From positions 1 through 64,000 of the forward strand of contig CBESOE010000006.1 of NCBI GenBank assembly GCA_965531145.1: a stretch of DNA of 64,000 nt, in the 5' to 3' direction. Positions 36,709 to 45,044 of this stretch are shown here, in pieces (position 1 is the stretch's first letter; the number at the start of each line of letters is the position of its first letter). Source of the stretch: JAQAZP01 sp965531145. GTDB taxonomy: Bacteria; Acidobacteriota; JAQAZP01. A program made the position numbers and the translations under genes. The notes beneath the pieces were generated by a model, which saw only the letters and a program-made list of their open reading frames with translations, was not told the origin of the DNA and made no database searches.

Positions 36709-37701
36709 ATGCCCAACCTGTTGACCCGGTGCGCCGTGGATGCTGCCCGCAGCGCTTGCCGCGGCGCCCGGCCCTCCATCTGGTTTGCCGATGGGGCGGA
36801 TTCGGCCCTACTGGACGCCCTGCCCGGGGTGCTGTCGGAACTGCCCGTCCGCCCGGTGCTGGTGGGCCGGACGGAACGGATCCGGGGTCTGGCCGACGAG
36901 CGCGGTGTGGATCTGGGAGAGGTGGAGATCTCCGATCCGGGGGCATCGGAGGACCTGCCGGTTTTTGCCACCCGCCTGCTGGAGATGCGACGTCGCAAGG
37001 GGCTCACCCCTCCCGCGGCGGCGCGGTTGGTGGCCGACCCCTTGGGCTATTCGTTGATGGCTCTGCGCACCGGGCGGGCTGACGGGGTGGTCTGCGGGGC
37101 GGGGGTCGAGATACCGGCTACCCTGCGGGCCATCCTGCGGGTGATCGGCACCCGGGGGGCGGCGGAGCGCGCCTGTGGGTTGACCCTGATCTCCGGCAAC
37201 GGCCGTCTGCTGCTGGCCGCCGACACGGTATTGCACCCCCACCCGGATTCCGAACACCTGGTGCGGATCGCTCTGCTGGCCGCCGGCGCTGCTCCGGCCC
37301 TGGGTGTGGAACCCCGGGTGGCTCTGCTCTCGGCATCGGATTACGGCAGTCTTCCCGGGCCCCATGGGGTGCGGGTCCGGCAAGCGGCGGAGATGCTGAA
37401 GACCCGGCGCCCGGACCTGGAGACCGATGGTGAGATGCTGCCGGCCACGGCCCTCGACCCCGCCCGGGTGGAGGCCCTGCACCCCCACTCCCGGACCCGG
37501 GGCACGGCTGCCGTGCTGGTTTTTCCCGACCTGCAGTCGGCCCGTCTCTCCGTCCAGCTGGCCCGGCTTGCCGGTGGCGCCACGACCTCGGCCCCGTTTC
37601 TCGCCGGCCTGGAGAAAGCGGTGAACATCCTGCCCGTCCAGCCCGCCGGCGAAGACGCACTCTTCCTCACTGCCATGACCGCCCTGGCCGCCATGTCGTA
37701 G
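36709..37701 (+). CDS. Phosphate acetyltransferase-like protein (PTA/PTB family)
   Basis: A 330-residue cytoplasmic protein from ATG 36709 (GAGGTGAAG upstream). It matches the PTA/PTB fold: ARPSIWFADGADSA, RRKGLTPPAAARLVADPLGY, LRTGRADGVVCGAG, ALLSASDYGSLPGPHGVRVR and LVFPDLQSARLSVQLARLAG with the late GP/SAPFLAGLEKAVNILP. It should interconvert acetyl-CoA (or another acyl-CoA) and acyl phosphate. No acetate kinase gene is adjacent. Follows the NamZ-like gene in the same direction. Several conserved Gly/Ser positions are kept, but acyl specificity is not determinable. Confidence 0.8.
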   Translation: MPNLLTRCAVDAARSACRGARPSIWFADGADSALLDALPGVLSELPVRPVLVGRTERIRGLADERGVDLGEVEISDPGASEDLPVFATRLLEMRRRKGLTPPAAARLVADPLGYSLMALRTGRADGVVCGAGVEIPATLRAILRVIGTRGAAERACGLTLISGNGRLLLAADTVLHPHPDSEHLVRIALLAAGAAPALGVEPRVALLSASDYGSLPGPHGVRVRQAAEMLKTRRPDLETDGEMLPATALDPARVEALHPHSRTRGTAAVLVFPDLQSARLSVQLARLAGGATTSAPFLAGLEKAVNILPVQPAGEDALFLTAMTALAAMS

Positions 37702-37712
37702 CAACGGCGACC

Positions 37713-37896
37713 GTCACAAGAGGTGACAGTCACCATTTAAACCGCAATAGAAACAGTAAAAAGTTGCGCAAAATCATGGGTGACTGTCCCTGGTCAACGG
37801 CACCGGGTTGCGGCCCTTGGAAACAGGTGGCTGTCACTAGACATTTTTGCCGGAAATTCCTTGAAATGGCGGGGGGGAAATAGGTGGCTGTCACCG
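37713..37896. repeat. Cluster of short GGTGRCWGTCACC repeats
   Basis: At least three copies of one short palindromic unit lie in this non-coding gap: GAGGTGACAGTCACCATTTA near 37720, AACAGGTGGCTGTCAC near 37823 and AATAGGTGGCTGTCACC at 37880-37896. GGTGACAGTCACC is a perfect palindrome. Spacers include TGGGTGACTGTCCC near 37778. The last copy supplies the TGA stop codon of the radical SAM gene to the right, as the copy at 23182 does for nfo. This is typical of REP-type sequences. Confidence 0.65.
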
Positions 37897-39423
37897 GTCT
37901 TTGTATTTGTCGAGGAGGGGGCCGAAGCGCTGGTGGCTCGATTTGTTGTCCCGCCGGGCCTTGTAGGCCCAGTAGGGCCGGTTGCCCAGGGCGAAGATGC
38001 GGCGGAAGGGCCGGGACTCCATCAGCAGCACCAGGGGCTTCCAGGCCAGCAGGGCGATGATCGGCCTGGGAACACCCTGGTTGACCATCAGGAAGAGCAT
38101 GTTGAGCCAGCTCAGGCAGCGGTGGTGGTCCTCCTTGTGGTAGGAGTCCTCACCGCCGCCGATGACGCCGTCAGCCAGCGCCCTGCGATAGAGTTCGGTG
38201 CCCGGGAAGAAGGTCAGTGAAAAGAGCTGGAGCACAAAGGGACGGGGCATGCGCAGCACGGCGCGGAGGGTTTCCAGCACGGCCGGCGCTTCCTCGTAGG
38301 GATTCTCCAGGATCACATCGTAGGCCGGGATGACGTCCTCGGGGAGGTGCCGGCGGATGATCTCCGCGCAGGTCACCAGCTTGTCGGCGGAGAAGTATTT
38401 CCGCCGGTAGAGTTCGTTGGTGGAGCCGGCTGCCGACTGGATACCCACTTCCACTCGCCGCAATCCCGCATCCACCAGCAGCTTCAGCTTTTCTTCCTTC
38501 ACCGACTGGACGCTGAGCAGGCAGAAGAAGGGGAAATTCACCGATTCACGGTAGCGACGGCTGAACTCGGCGATCTCTTCAGCCGAGCCGTAGATGAAAC
38601 AGTCGTCGGCGAAATTGATCCGGTTGAACTGCGGGAACCTCTGGTGCATCCACTCCAGCTCGGCCATCAGGTGGCCCACGCTGCGACGGCGTACCGATTT
38701 CTGTTTCGAATAGAGTTCCAGCAGCGCATTGTTGATGCAGAAGGAGCAGTGGTAGGGGCATCCGCGGGTCCACATGGTTTCGTAGACCACGTGGTCCGGG
38801 CCGATGAAGTTGACCCGGCCCCGGGACATCTCGGTCAGCAGCTCCTCGCTCAGTGGCACCACGCTGTCGCCCACCAGCACGTACTGGTCTTTCAGGTGGT
38901 AGTCGGGGAAGGGCAGGGTGTCCAGGTCCTGGATCAGGGGACGGGGCGGGTTGCTCACCAGGCTGCCGTTGCTGGTGGAAGCGATGTTTGCCAGCCCGGC
39001 GGGATTCCCGTCACTGTCGAGGGTATCGGCCAGCTCGCAAATCGCTCCCTCGCCTTCCCCCACACAGACGAAGTCGGCCACCCCGGCACACTCGCCGGGG
39101 GCGATGGTGGGGTGCACCCCGCCCCAGACCGCGGGTACACCGGTTTTATCCCGCACCGCGCGGGTCAGCGCCGAGATCTTGGGGAAGTAGTTGGTCATCA
39201 GCGAGTAGCCCACCAGCCGGCTGTCGCCGCACAGGTCGGCCACCCGGTCCACCACCCGCTGGCTGTAGGTGCCGGTGAAATCCACGCCGTGCTCCATCAC
39301 CGCGGCCAGGTCGGGGAGAAAGATCAGGCGGACCTGGTGCCCCCCCTCCCGCAGCGAGGCGGAGATGCTGCGGATGGAGAGGGCGGTGATATCGAGATAT
39401 GGTGCGATCAGGGTGATTTTCAT
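37891..39423 (-). CDS. B12-binding domain radical SAM protein
   Basis: A 510-residue protein from ATG 39423 (GGGGA upstream; the ATG at 39432 is also possible). Residues ~1-150 form the Rossmann-like cobalamin domain (ITLIAPYLDITALSIRSISA, VGYSLMTNYFPKISAL, PAVWGGVHPTIAPGECAG). The radical SAM motif is TRGCPYHCSFCINNAL (C-x3-C-x2-C), followed by NFADDCFIYG and VEVGIQSAAGSTNELY. The C-terminal ~100 residues contain a hydrophobic/amphipathic region (PRPIIALLAWKPLVLLMESR). Its stop codon lies in a repeat. A predicted structured RNA ending in a terminator lies upstream (39523-39720), so attenuation is possible. Substrate unknown. Confidence 0.85.
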   Translation of the reverse strand: MKITLIAPYLDITALSIRSISASLREGGHQVRLIFLPDLAAVMEHGVDFTGTYSQRVVDRVADLCGDSRLVGYSLMTNYFPKISALTRAVRDKTGVPAVWGGVHPTIAPGECAGVADFVCVGEGEGAICELADTLDSDGNPAGLANIASTSNGSLVSNPPRPLIQDLDTLPFPDYHLKDQYVLVGDSVVPLSEELLTEMSRGRVNFIGPDHVVYETMWTRGCPYHCSFCINNALLELYSKQKSVRRRSVGHLMAELEWMHQRFPQFNRINFADDCFIYGSAEEIAEFSRRYRESVNFPFFCLLSVQSVKEEKLKLLVDAGLRRVEVGIQSAAGSTNELYRRKYFSADKLVTCAEIIRRHLPEDVIPAYDVILENPYEEAPAVLETLRAVLRMPRPFVLQLFSLTFFPGTELYRRALADGVIGGGEDSYHKEDHHRCLSWLNMLFLMVNQGVPRPIIALLAWKPLVLLMESRPFRRIFALGNRPYWAYKARRDNKSSHQRFGPLLDKYKDR

Positions 39424-39522
39424 CTGGGTCATCCCCGGCTGTTGTTTGCAACTGGTTGCCGCCCGACGGCGGCACACGATTATAGGGGCTTGGGGGAAAG
39501 GGGATCAACCGGTGGGGCAGGC

Positions 39523-39549
39523 AAAAAAAGTGGGGAGGTTGCCCTCCCC
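39523..39549 (-). terminator. Terminator upstream of the radical SAM gene
   Basis: GGGGAGG and CCTCCCC arms with a four-base loop are followed on the minus strand by ACTTTTTTTGCC, a run of seven T. It stands about 100 bases before the radical SAM start and ends a minus-strand transcript that begins further right. Confidence 0.75.
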
Positions 39550-39720
39550 GAATATCTAATCAGAAGGTTTGGTAATCCTGGACCCGCCGCCGGGATCGAA
39601 GTTTCCTTACCCGTCTCCCTAAAAAACGGTTCGGAATGCCGCCATTCGCGAAATGAGCGGCCGACGAAACCACGGTAAGCCCGCCCGAAATATAAGCAAT
39701 AATCCTGCCACAGGCAACCC
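39550..39720 (-). ncRNA. Candidate structured RNA or leader ending at the 39523 terminator
   Basis: A strong minus-strand terminator with no convincing gene before it implies a non-coding transcript. On that strand the sequence folds into nested stems: CTTACC pairs with GGTAAG, inside it GCCGC with GCGGC closed by CATT...AATG, and outside it CGGG with CCCG. It could be an independent small RNA, or a 5' leader of the radical SAM gene (start 39423) with a terminator-type switch. It does not match the 6S, cobalamin, SAM or c-di-GMP-I consensus that I can recall. The 5' end is uncertain. The open frame over this span lacks protein-like character and crosses the terminator. Confidence 0.35.
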
Positions 39721-39859
39721 CCTTGCGTCGCTCGGCCTAATCCGTTTAAATTGTGTGGTTTTCTAAGGGACTGTCCATTGGTCCGAATGACACACATAAT
39801 CCAAAAAATTGAAGTTCCTTCATGATTTTGGAGAATCAAGCCCGGAGGAGGGACCCTTG

Positions 39860-41335
39860 ATGAATACTGAAAAGTTGGTTCGCAGCCGTTTTCTGACCGT
39901 TGCGCTGGTCTGCTGTGCGGTATTGGCTGCCGGTCCTGTGGTGGGGTGGCCGGCCGACGATCCGCAACAGGTGACGGCCACCGATCAACAGCGGGAGCAA
40001 CTGGCCCTCACCGTCTACAACCAGGGCTTCGGCCTGGTGAGCGACCTGCGCCGGGTGGATCTACCCGTGGGGCCGGTCCAATTGCGCTGGGATGACGTGC
40101 CGCAACAACTGGACCCGGACTCGGTGGCCCTGGTCCAGTCGGGAGGCGGAGCAGCGTTGACCGTACTGGAGCAGTTTTACGACGAGGACCTGGTCAGCCC
40201 GGCCCGCCTGATGGAGCTTTTTATCGGCCGGGAGATCACCCTGGTGCAGGAGGACCGGGAACTGCGGGAAAAGCGGACCAGGGCGCGGCTGCTCAGCACG
40301 TCCGGTCCCACCCTGGAGGTGGACGGGGCGGTCATGGTGGGGCATCCGGGCCGGGTGGAACTGCCGGAACTGCCGCCGGGCCTGTTGCTTCGCCCGGCCC
40401 TGGGCTGGCTGGCGGTGAGCGGGAAAGCCGGCGTGGCACAGCTGGAGGCCCGTTACCTCACCGGGGGGCTGGGCTGGACCGCCGGATACCGGCTGGCACT
40501 CCACCGTGACGAGGATGCGGCTGATCTTGCCGGTTGGGTGTCGGTGGAGAACCGCAGCGGTGCCGACTTTCCGGGTGCCGTCCTCCGTCTGGTGGCCGGT
40601 GACGTGAACCGCATCGCCCCCGCGGCCCGGTACGACTCCCGGGAGAAGATGATGAGGGCCCCGGGCGCGATGATGGATTCGGCTGCGGAAGCGGGGGTTG
40701 GTTTCAGTGAGGAGGCGCTCTCGGGGTATCATCTCTACACTCTGGAGCGGGCGGCCGATCTGCTGGACAACCGGGCCACCCGGGTCGCCTTTGCCGAGGC
40801 GGACGGGGTGCAGGTGGAGCGGCAGCTGGTATTGCGCGGCAACCCCTCCCACTCGCGGAGCCGTTACGGAGAGGTCCAGCGGGAGTCGGTGGCGGTGGTA
40901 CTGCGGCTCCAGAACAGCGAGGAAAACGGACTGGGACGGCCGTTGCCCGCCGGGGTCTGGCAGGTGTTCAAGGAGGACTCCTCCGGTGCTCAACTGTTCC
41001 TCGGTGAGAACCACTTCGGTCACTCGGCGCGGGGAACCGAGGTGGTGATCGGTGTGGGCAACAGTTTTGATGTCACCGCCGAACGGGTGCAGACCGACTA
41101 CCGCAAGCTGAGCAACGTTCGCTGGGACGTGGAGACGGCTTGGCGGATCACCCTGCGCAACGGTAGCGCCCGCGATGTGGAGGTGCTGGTGCGCGAACCG
41201 GTGCAGGGCCAGTGGGAGCTCCGCGGCGCCAGCCAGGCCCACATCCGGGTGGATGCGACGACACTGGGGTTCGAGGTGCCGGTGGCGGCCGGGTCTTCAA
41301 CGGTGCTGGAATACAGAGTGGTGATCGACTGGTGA
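39860..41335 (+). CDS. Exported DUF4139-domain protein
   Basis: A 491-residue protein from ATG 39860 (GGAGGAGGGA upstream). Signal peptide at ~10-35 (FLTVALVCCAVLAAGPVVG). The DUF4139 beta domain is recognisable: LALTVYNQGFGLVSDLRRVD near the start, YLTGGLGWTAGYRLALH and ENRSGADFPGAVLRLVAGDV in the middle, and VAVVLRLQNSEENGLGRPLP, VEVLVREPVQGQWEL at the end. The family is found in periplasmic or surface proteins with no firm function. The carbamoyltransferase follows by 11 bases, so the two are likely co-transcribed. Confidence 0.8.
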   Translation: MNTEKLVRSRFLTVALVCCAVLAAGPVVGWPADDPQQVTATDQQREQLALTVYNQGFGLVSDLRRVDLPVGPVQLRWDDVPQQLDPDSVALVQSGGGAALTVLEQFYDEDLVSPARLMELFIGREITLVQEDRELREKRTRARLLSTSGPTLEVDGAVMVGHPGRVELPELPPGLLLRPALGWLAVSGKAGVAQLEARYLTGGLGWTAGYRLALHRDEDAADLAGWVSVENRSGADFPGAVLRLVAGDVNRIAPAARYDSREKMMRAPGAMMDSAAEAGVGFSEEALSGYHLYTLERAADLLDNRATRVAFAEADGVQVERQLVLRGNPSHSRSRYGEVQRESVAVVLRLQNSEENGLGRPLPAGVWQVFKEDSSGAQLFLGENHFGHSARGTEVVIGVGNSFDVTAERVQTDYRKLSNVRWDVETAWRITLRNGSARDVEVLVREPVQGQWELRGASQAHIRVDATTLGFEVPVAAGSSTVLEYRVVIDW

Positions 41336-41346
41336 GAGGAGAGACG

Positions 41347-43095
41347 ATGGAAGCGAAGTCCGGCGGGTATGTGCTCGGGGTCAATTTCAGCCACGATCGC
41401 TCGGCCTGCCTGCTGCACGACGGCGAGATCGTCACCGCGGTGGCCGAGGAGCGTCTGGACCGGATCAAGCGGTCCGAAGGGTGCCTCTATGTCCAGGGTC
41501 GCAAGGGCGGCCGGACCATGCCCAACTTCGCCATCGGCTACTGCCTCGATGCTGCCGGCATCGGCATCGACGACCTCGACCTGCTGGTCATCGACCACGC
41601 CCTGACCCCGGTTGACCTCCCCTTTCTGCAGCGGATGATCCCGATGAAGGACAAGCAGCGTATCCGCGCGCTGCCGCACCCCTCCCACCACCTGGCCCAC
41701 GCGACCACGGTCTTCCACACCTCGGGGTTCGACGAGGCGGCGGTGCTGGTGGCCGACGCCTTTGGCAGTGCCACCCGGGCCGGGGTGGAGTGCGAGACCG
41801 GGTTCCGCGCCCGGGGCCCGGCCATCGAACCGGTCTTCCGCAACTTCCAGACCAACCAGCGGGCGCAGTTCCTCTGCCTCACCGGCATGTACCGGCTGGT
41901 AACCCAGATTCTTGGTTTCGTTGCCCCCGACCAGGGCGAACAGCGGCTGATGGCTCTGGACGATGCGGGCAAGACCATGGGGCTGGCCGCCCACGGGAAG
42001 GCGCGTGACGACTGGCCGTCCTTTGTCACCTTTCCCAACCGGGGGAAGACGGACGGTTCACCCCTGATGATGGACTTCTCCGGAGTGCTGGACTGGCTGG
42101 AGGCACAGAAACTGATCTCCTTCAACCGGGACCAGCGTTCGGGGCGGATGATCCTCGACATCGCCATCCGGGAGCATGGCGACCCGCTCACCGACCTGCA
42201 CCGCGATCTGGCCACCCGGGTGCAGGAGGAGTTCACCGCGGCGATGATCGGGATCGTCCGTGAACTGCATCGCATCACCGGCCTGCCCCGGCTCTGTATC
42301 TCCGGCGGGGCGGCTCTCAACTCGGTGGCCAATGCTCGGATCGTCGAGGAGACGCCCTTCGAAGAAGTGTTCATCTTTCCCGCCGGCACCGACGACGGCA
42401 ACGCCCTGGGCTGTGCGTATTTCGGGCAGTACCAACTGCTGGACCGGCCCTGGCAGCCGCGGCCGCTGGCTTCACCATTCCTCGGTATTGAATATGACGA
42501 GGACCAGTACCGTCAGGCGGCCGCCGGTATGGGGCTGCTGCCCAAAAAGGCGGGCAGTGAAGAGGAACTCGTGGAGTGGGCTGCCGGAGCGCTGGAGGCG
42601 GGGAAGGTGGTGGGCTGGTTCCAGGGCGGGAGTGAGATCGGTCCCCGGGCGCTGGGCCACCGCAGCCTGCTCGCCGACCCGCGCCGGCAGGAGTCGGTGG
42701 AGGCGCTGAATGCGAAGATCAAGTTTCGCGAACCCTTCCGGCCCTATGCCCCCAGTGTGATCGAGGAGCGACAGGGCGAGTTCTTCCAGCTGGACCGGCC
42801 CAGCCCCTATATGCTGCTGGTGGCGCCGGTGCGTCCGGAGCAGCGGTCGGTGATCCCGGCGGTGACCCATGTGGACGGCACGGCCAGGGTGCAGACCGTG
42901 AGCCGGAAGGTTGACCCGCTCTACCACCGCCTGATCGAGCGGTTCGGGGAGTTGAGCGGGGTCCCGCTGGTGCTCAATACGTCGATGAACCGGGCCGGCG
43001 AACCTATGGTGGAATCACCTTTGGATGCGGTCCGGATGTTCAGGGGAACGGAACTGGACGCACTGGCCATGGGACGCCTCTTTCTCGAGAAATAA
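41347..43095 (+). CDS. NodU/HypF-type carbamoyltransferase
   Basis: A 582-residue enzyme from ATG 41347 (GAGGAGAG upstream). The N-terminal ASKHA domain has VLGVNFSHDRSACLLHDGEI, AVAEERLDRIKRSEGC and the metal-binding HHLAHATTVF near residue 116. LCISGGAALNSVANARI and GSEIGPRALGHRSLLADP mark the carbamoyl-adenylate part and the C-terminal YrdC-like-independent domain (REPFRPYAPSVIEERQGEFF, VPLVLNTSMNRAGEPMVESP). It transfers a carbamoyl group from carbamoyl phosphate, via ATP, to a hydroxyl on a sugar, lipid or secondary metabolite. Target unknown; no glycosyltransferase is adjacent. Confidence 0.88.
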   Translation: MEAKSGGYVLGVNFSHDRSACLLHDGEIVTAVAEERLDRIKRSEGCLYVQGRKGGRTMPNFAIGYCLDAAGIGIDDLDLLVIDHALTPVDLPFLQRMIPMKDKQRIRALPHPSHHLAHATTVFHTSGFDEAAVLVADAFGSATRAGVECETGFRARGPAIEPVFRNFQTNQRAQFLCLTGMYRLVTQILGFVAPDQGEQRLMALDDAGKTMGLAAHGKARDDWPSFVTFPNRGKTDGSPLMMDFSGVLDWLEAQKLISFNRDQRSGRMILDIAIREHGDPLTDLHRDLATRVQEEFTAAMIGIVRELHRITGLPRLCISGGAALNSVANARIVEETPFEEVFIFPAGTDDGNALGCAYFGQYQLLDRPWQPRPLASPFLGIEYDEDQYRQAAAGMGLLPKKAGSEEELVEWAAGALEAGKVVGWFQGGSEIGPRALGHRSLLADPRRQESVEALNAKIKFREPFRPYAPSVIEERQGEFFQLDRPSPYMLLVAPVRPEQRSVIPAVTHVDGTARVQTVSRKVDPLYHRLIERFGELSGVPLVLNTSMNRAGEPMVESPLDAVRMFRGTELDALAMGRLFLEK

Positions 43096-43140
43096 AATCG
43101 CAGGACCCCTGCGGCCTGCATCTGGAGAGTGACCAGCAGA

Positions 43141-43392
43141 ATGTCTGACGTACAGAAGATCATCGTGGCGTTGAACAGTATCAAGGTGGGGGATCTCGAC
43201 CTGATCGTGGAGAAGCTGGGGGTGATCCGCGGCGAACTCCAGGCGGCCGGTCTGGATGACCAGGCCGGCATCCTCGAACTGGCCCTGGACGCCCTCCGCG
43301 GCGGCCGGATCCCCGAGTTTCGTAAGCTGATGGCCCGTGCCACCGCCGAACTGGGCCACTGCAAGGGGCGGAGAGGCTCGAAACGGGATTGA
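43141..43392 (+). CDS. Small hypothetical protein
   Basis: An 83-residue protein predicted to be all-helical (VQKIIVALNSIKVGDLDLIV, LELALDALRGGRIPEFRKLM), ending in a very basic tail (GRRGSKRD). It has no signal peptide. It lies 45 bases after the carbamoyltransferase on the same strand and may be part of that unit. I do not recognise it. The tail may contact nucleic acid, which is speculative. An in-frame GTG at 43129 is an alternative start. Confidence 0.5.
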   Translation: MSDVQKIIVALNSIKVGDLDLIVEKLGVIRGELQAAGLDDQAGILELALDALRGGRIPEFRKLMARATAELGHCKGRRGSKRD

Positions 43393-43767
43393 ACTGTTAC
43401 GACACGCTGGTGGAACGCAAATCCGACCAACTCCGTAGGCAATGAAGTGCCGACAGTGGGAAAAGATATTCTCATGGCCCCTGGGATTCCATTTCTTTTC
43501 CATTTATTAACACAGTTAACCCTTTAGAATCTTATAAATCACATATCCCGGCTCCCCCCCTGGAAACGCTGCTTGCGCTGGCACAACAATTGCTTTATAA
43601 AATCAACAAGTTGTTGTGTTTTTTGCGCGTTTTAAGGAATGAACCCGAGTTTCTTTAATGGCTTCATTTCCCGGCCCCCGGGGCCCCGGCCTTGAGAACC
43701 CCGGTTTACCCCATTCTCCTGATCTGCGCTCATATTTTACTAACTCCATACCAAAGGAGAACCAGCC
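43393..43767. other. A/T-rich regulatory region ahead of the set-1 CTQ-type genes
   Basis: About 375 bases of markedly lower GC than the surroundings (43500-43630). It carries the sigma-54 promoter at 43579-43594 and the palindrome CAACAAGTTGTTG just after it (43604-43616). An inverted pair GGAAAAG/CTTTTCC flanks 43458-43502. The last two could bind regulators. The ribosome-binding site of the alpha gene, AAAGGAG, is at the right end. No coding frame is convincing. Confidence 0.5.
43579..43594 (+). promoter_or_regulatory. Sigma-54 (-24/-12) promoter
   Basis: TGGCACAACAATTGCT matches the sigma-54 consensus TGGCAC-N5-TTGCW at every specified base; the GG and GC elements are 12 bases apart as required. 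It lies about 175 bases upstream of the set-1 alpha gene in its direction. Transcription would start near 43605. An NtrC-type activator gene is present at 27918-29339 in this window. Confidence 0.75.
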
Positions 43768-44685
43768 ATGGGAAATTATCGGTCACTCCGGTTGGTCGCC
43801 ATCGTCGGCATCGTTTTGCTGGCGTGGTCACCGCTGGGAGCCTGGCAGGGTGTTGCCCGGGAGGGGACGCCCCTGCCGTCGAACACCACGCATCTGGCGG
43901 TTCAGCTGACCACGCAGCAGCCGGTCAGCCCCGATCCGGGTATCCCCGAGCGGGTCTACCCGGTGGATGCCTACAACCAGGGTGCCGACATCTGGCTCGC
44001 CATCCCCCCCACGGTTGCCGGCAGCGACATCGCCGGAGCCACGGCGCGGGTCTACATCACCCACCACCGGACTCTGCTGGACAGCTGGACTGACAGCGCC
44101 GGCCTCAAGGATTGCAGCGGCGGCTTCGAGACGGTGATGCTGCAGGGCGAAACCTCGGCGGACAACTACGTCCTGGGCTGGGGCGGGGCCTCGGAAACCG
44201 GCCGCTACGACGTAGTTGTCGATTTCGAACCCTTTGGTGTGTACAACCTGGGCGTGGACCTCATCGACCACGCCAGGATCGGCGGCTTCCAGGTGCTGGA
44301 CGGCAGCCGGGCCATCGACTACATCCTCATCACCCCCGACCCGGGCTGTGCCCGGATCATCGGCAACCAGTCCTACGTGGGCGGCCTCTATGAGCCCACC
44401 GAAGAGTTTCTCGCCAACGGCTGGGATAATGGCCCCAACAACATCAATGAGGATGGCGGCGGCGACGACGTTTTCCAGGGCACAGTGTCCGCGATCTGGT
44501 CGCTGGCCAACTTTGTCGACTATCAGGGCAGCCCGATCGACGTCGATCGGGTGGGTAGCATCGATACGAGCACCGGGCTTTACGTGGCGCGTAATTTTAC
44601 CGGCGAGGGCGACGTCAACGCCAACTATCTTGGGCGCACCGACACGGTGTATGTCATGACCAGTACCCCCTCCTGGGTGCCGTAA
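43768..44685 (+). CDS. Heme-less QHNDH alpha-like subunit, set 1
   Basis: A 305-residue exported protein (signal peptide LVAIVGIVLLAWSPLGAW). The mature part is all-beta. Residues ~170-300 align with the last domain of the quinohemoprotein amine dehydrogenase alpha subunit: AIDYILITPDPGCARIIGN, then FLANGWDNGPN, the acidic GGGDDVFQG, VSAIWSLANF and VGSIDTSTGLYVA. The known subunit of ~490-500 residues begins with a di-heme cytochrome c domain; here there is no CxxCH at all. The set-2 paralogue at 51302 shares YPVD, ATARVYI and YDVVVDFEP-type blocks. AAAGGAG precedes the ATG. It probably forms the scaffold of an alpha-beta-gamma complex in the periplasm. Confidence 0.72.
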   Translation: MGNYRSLRLVAIVGIVLLAWSPLGAWQGVAREGTPLPSNTTHLAVQLTTQQPVSPDPGIPERVYPVDAYNQGADIWLAIPPTVAGSDIAGATARVYITHHRTLLDSWTDSAGLKDCSGGFETVMLQGETSADNYVLGWGGASETGRYDVVVDFEPFGVYNLGVDLIDHARIGGFQVLDGSRAIDYILITPDPGCARIIGNQSYVGGLYEPTEEFLANGWDNGPNNINEDGGGDDVFQGTVSAIWSLANFVDYQGSPIDVDRVGSIDTSTGLYVARNFTGEGDVNANYLGRTDTVYVMTSTPSWVP

Positions 44686-44722
44686 AAATCGTCCCTTTGG
44701 GCTGAACAAGGAGAGAGAAACG

Positions 44723-45016
44723 ATGAAGCATCTCAAGCCCCTGAACAAGCGGGCGATGAAACTGAGCGGGGAAAGCGACCACCCCGACGTCTTTGGCTAT
44801 GCCTGCAGCATCTGCTGCACGGCCTGGGCACCGGGCTGGGAGAACGGCCAGTCAGGGCACGTGGACCCCTGTCCGTGGATGAACGACCTGTCGCTCTGCT
44901 GGGTCACCTGTTACTGGACGGGCCAGGTGGCCGACGACACGGCCGAGCCGAACTGGCTCGACGACTGTTCGCTGGTCTCCGAAGACTGGGTCCGTATCTG
45001 CGTGGTCCCCGACTGA
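44723..45016 (+). CDS. qhpC: CTQ-type gamma-subunit precursor (QhpC-like), set 1
   Basis: A 97-residue Cys/Trp-rich peptide with a leader (MKHLKPLNKRAMKLSG) and no Sec signal. Compared with the Paracoccus gamma subunit as I remember it, the crosslink residues align: Cys31-Glu40, Cys50-Asp55 and Cys63-Asp71 for thioether bridges, and Cys59 with Trp65 for cysteine tryptophylquinone (C-x3-C-Y-W, then QVAD). The Cys50-Asp55 spacing is one residue shorter than in Paracoccus. The conserved PGWE, PNW and EDW segments also fit. Four further Cys (28, 32, 82, 93) are shared with the set-2 peptide but not with the known subunit. It would be the catalytic subunit after modification by the set-2 maturase. 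AAGGAGAG precedes ATG 44723. Confidence 0.85.
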   Translation: MKHLKPLNKRAMKLSGESDHPDVFGYACSICCTAWAPGWENGQSGHVDPCPWMNDLSLCWVTCYWTGQVADDTAEPNWLDDCSLVSEDWVRICVVPD

Positions 45017-45044
45017 TCACTGCGGCATATCCTGGAGGAAATCG

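Noticed and set aside
39480..39839. 119-codon minus-strand frame upstream of the radical SAM gene
   Set aside because: It crosses a strong terminator, has no ribosome-binding site of note and reads as low-quality protein; a structured RNA is a better explanation.
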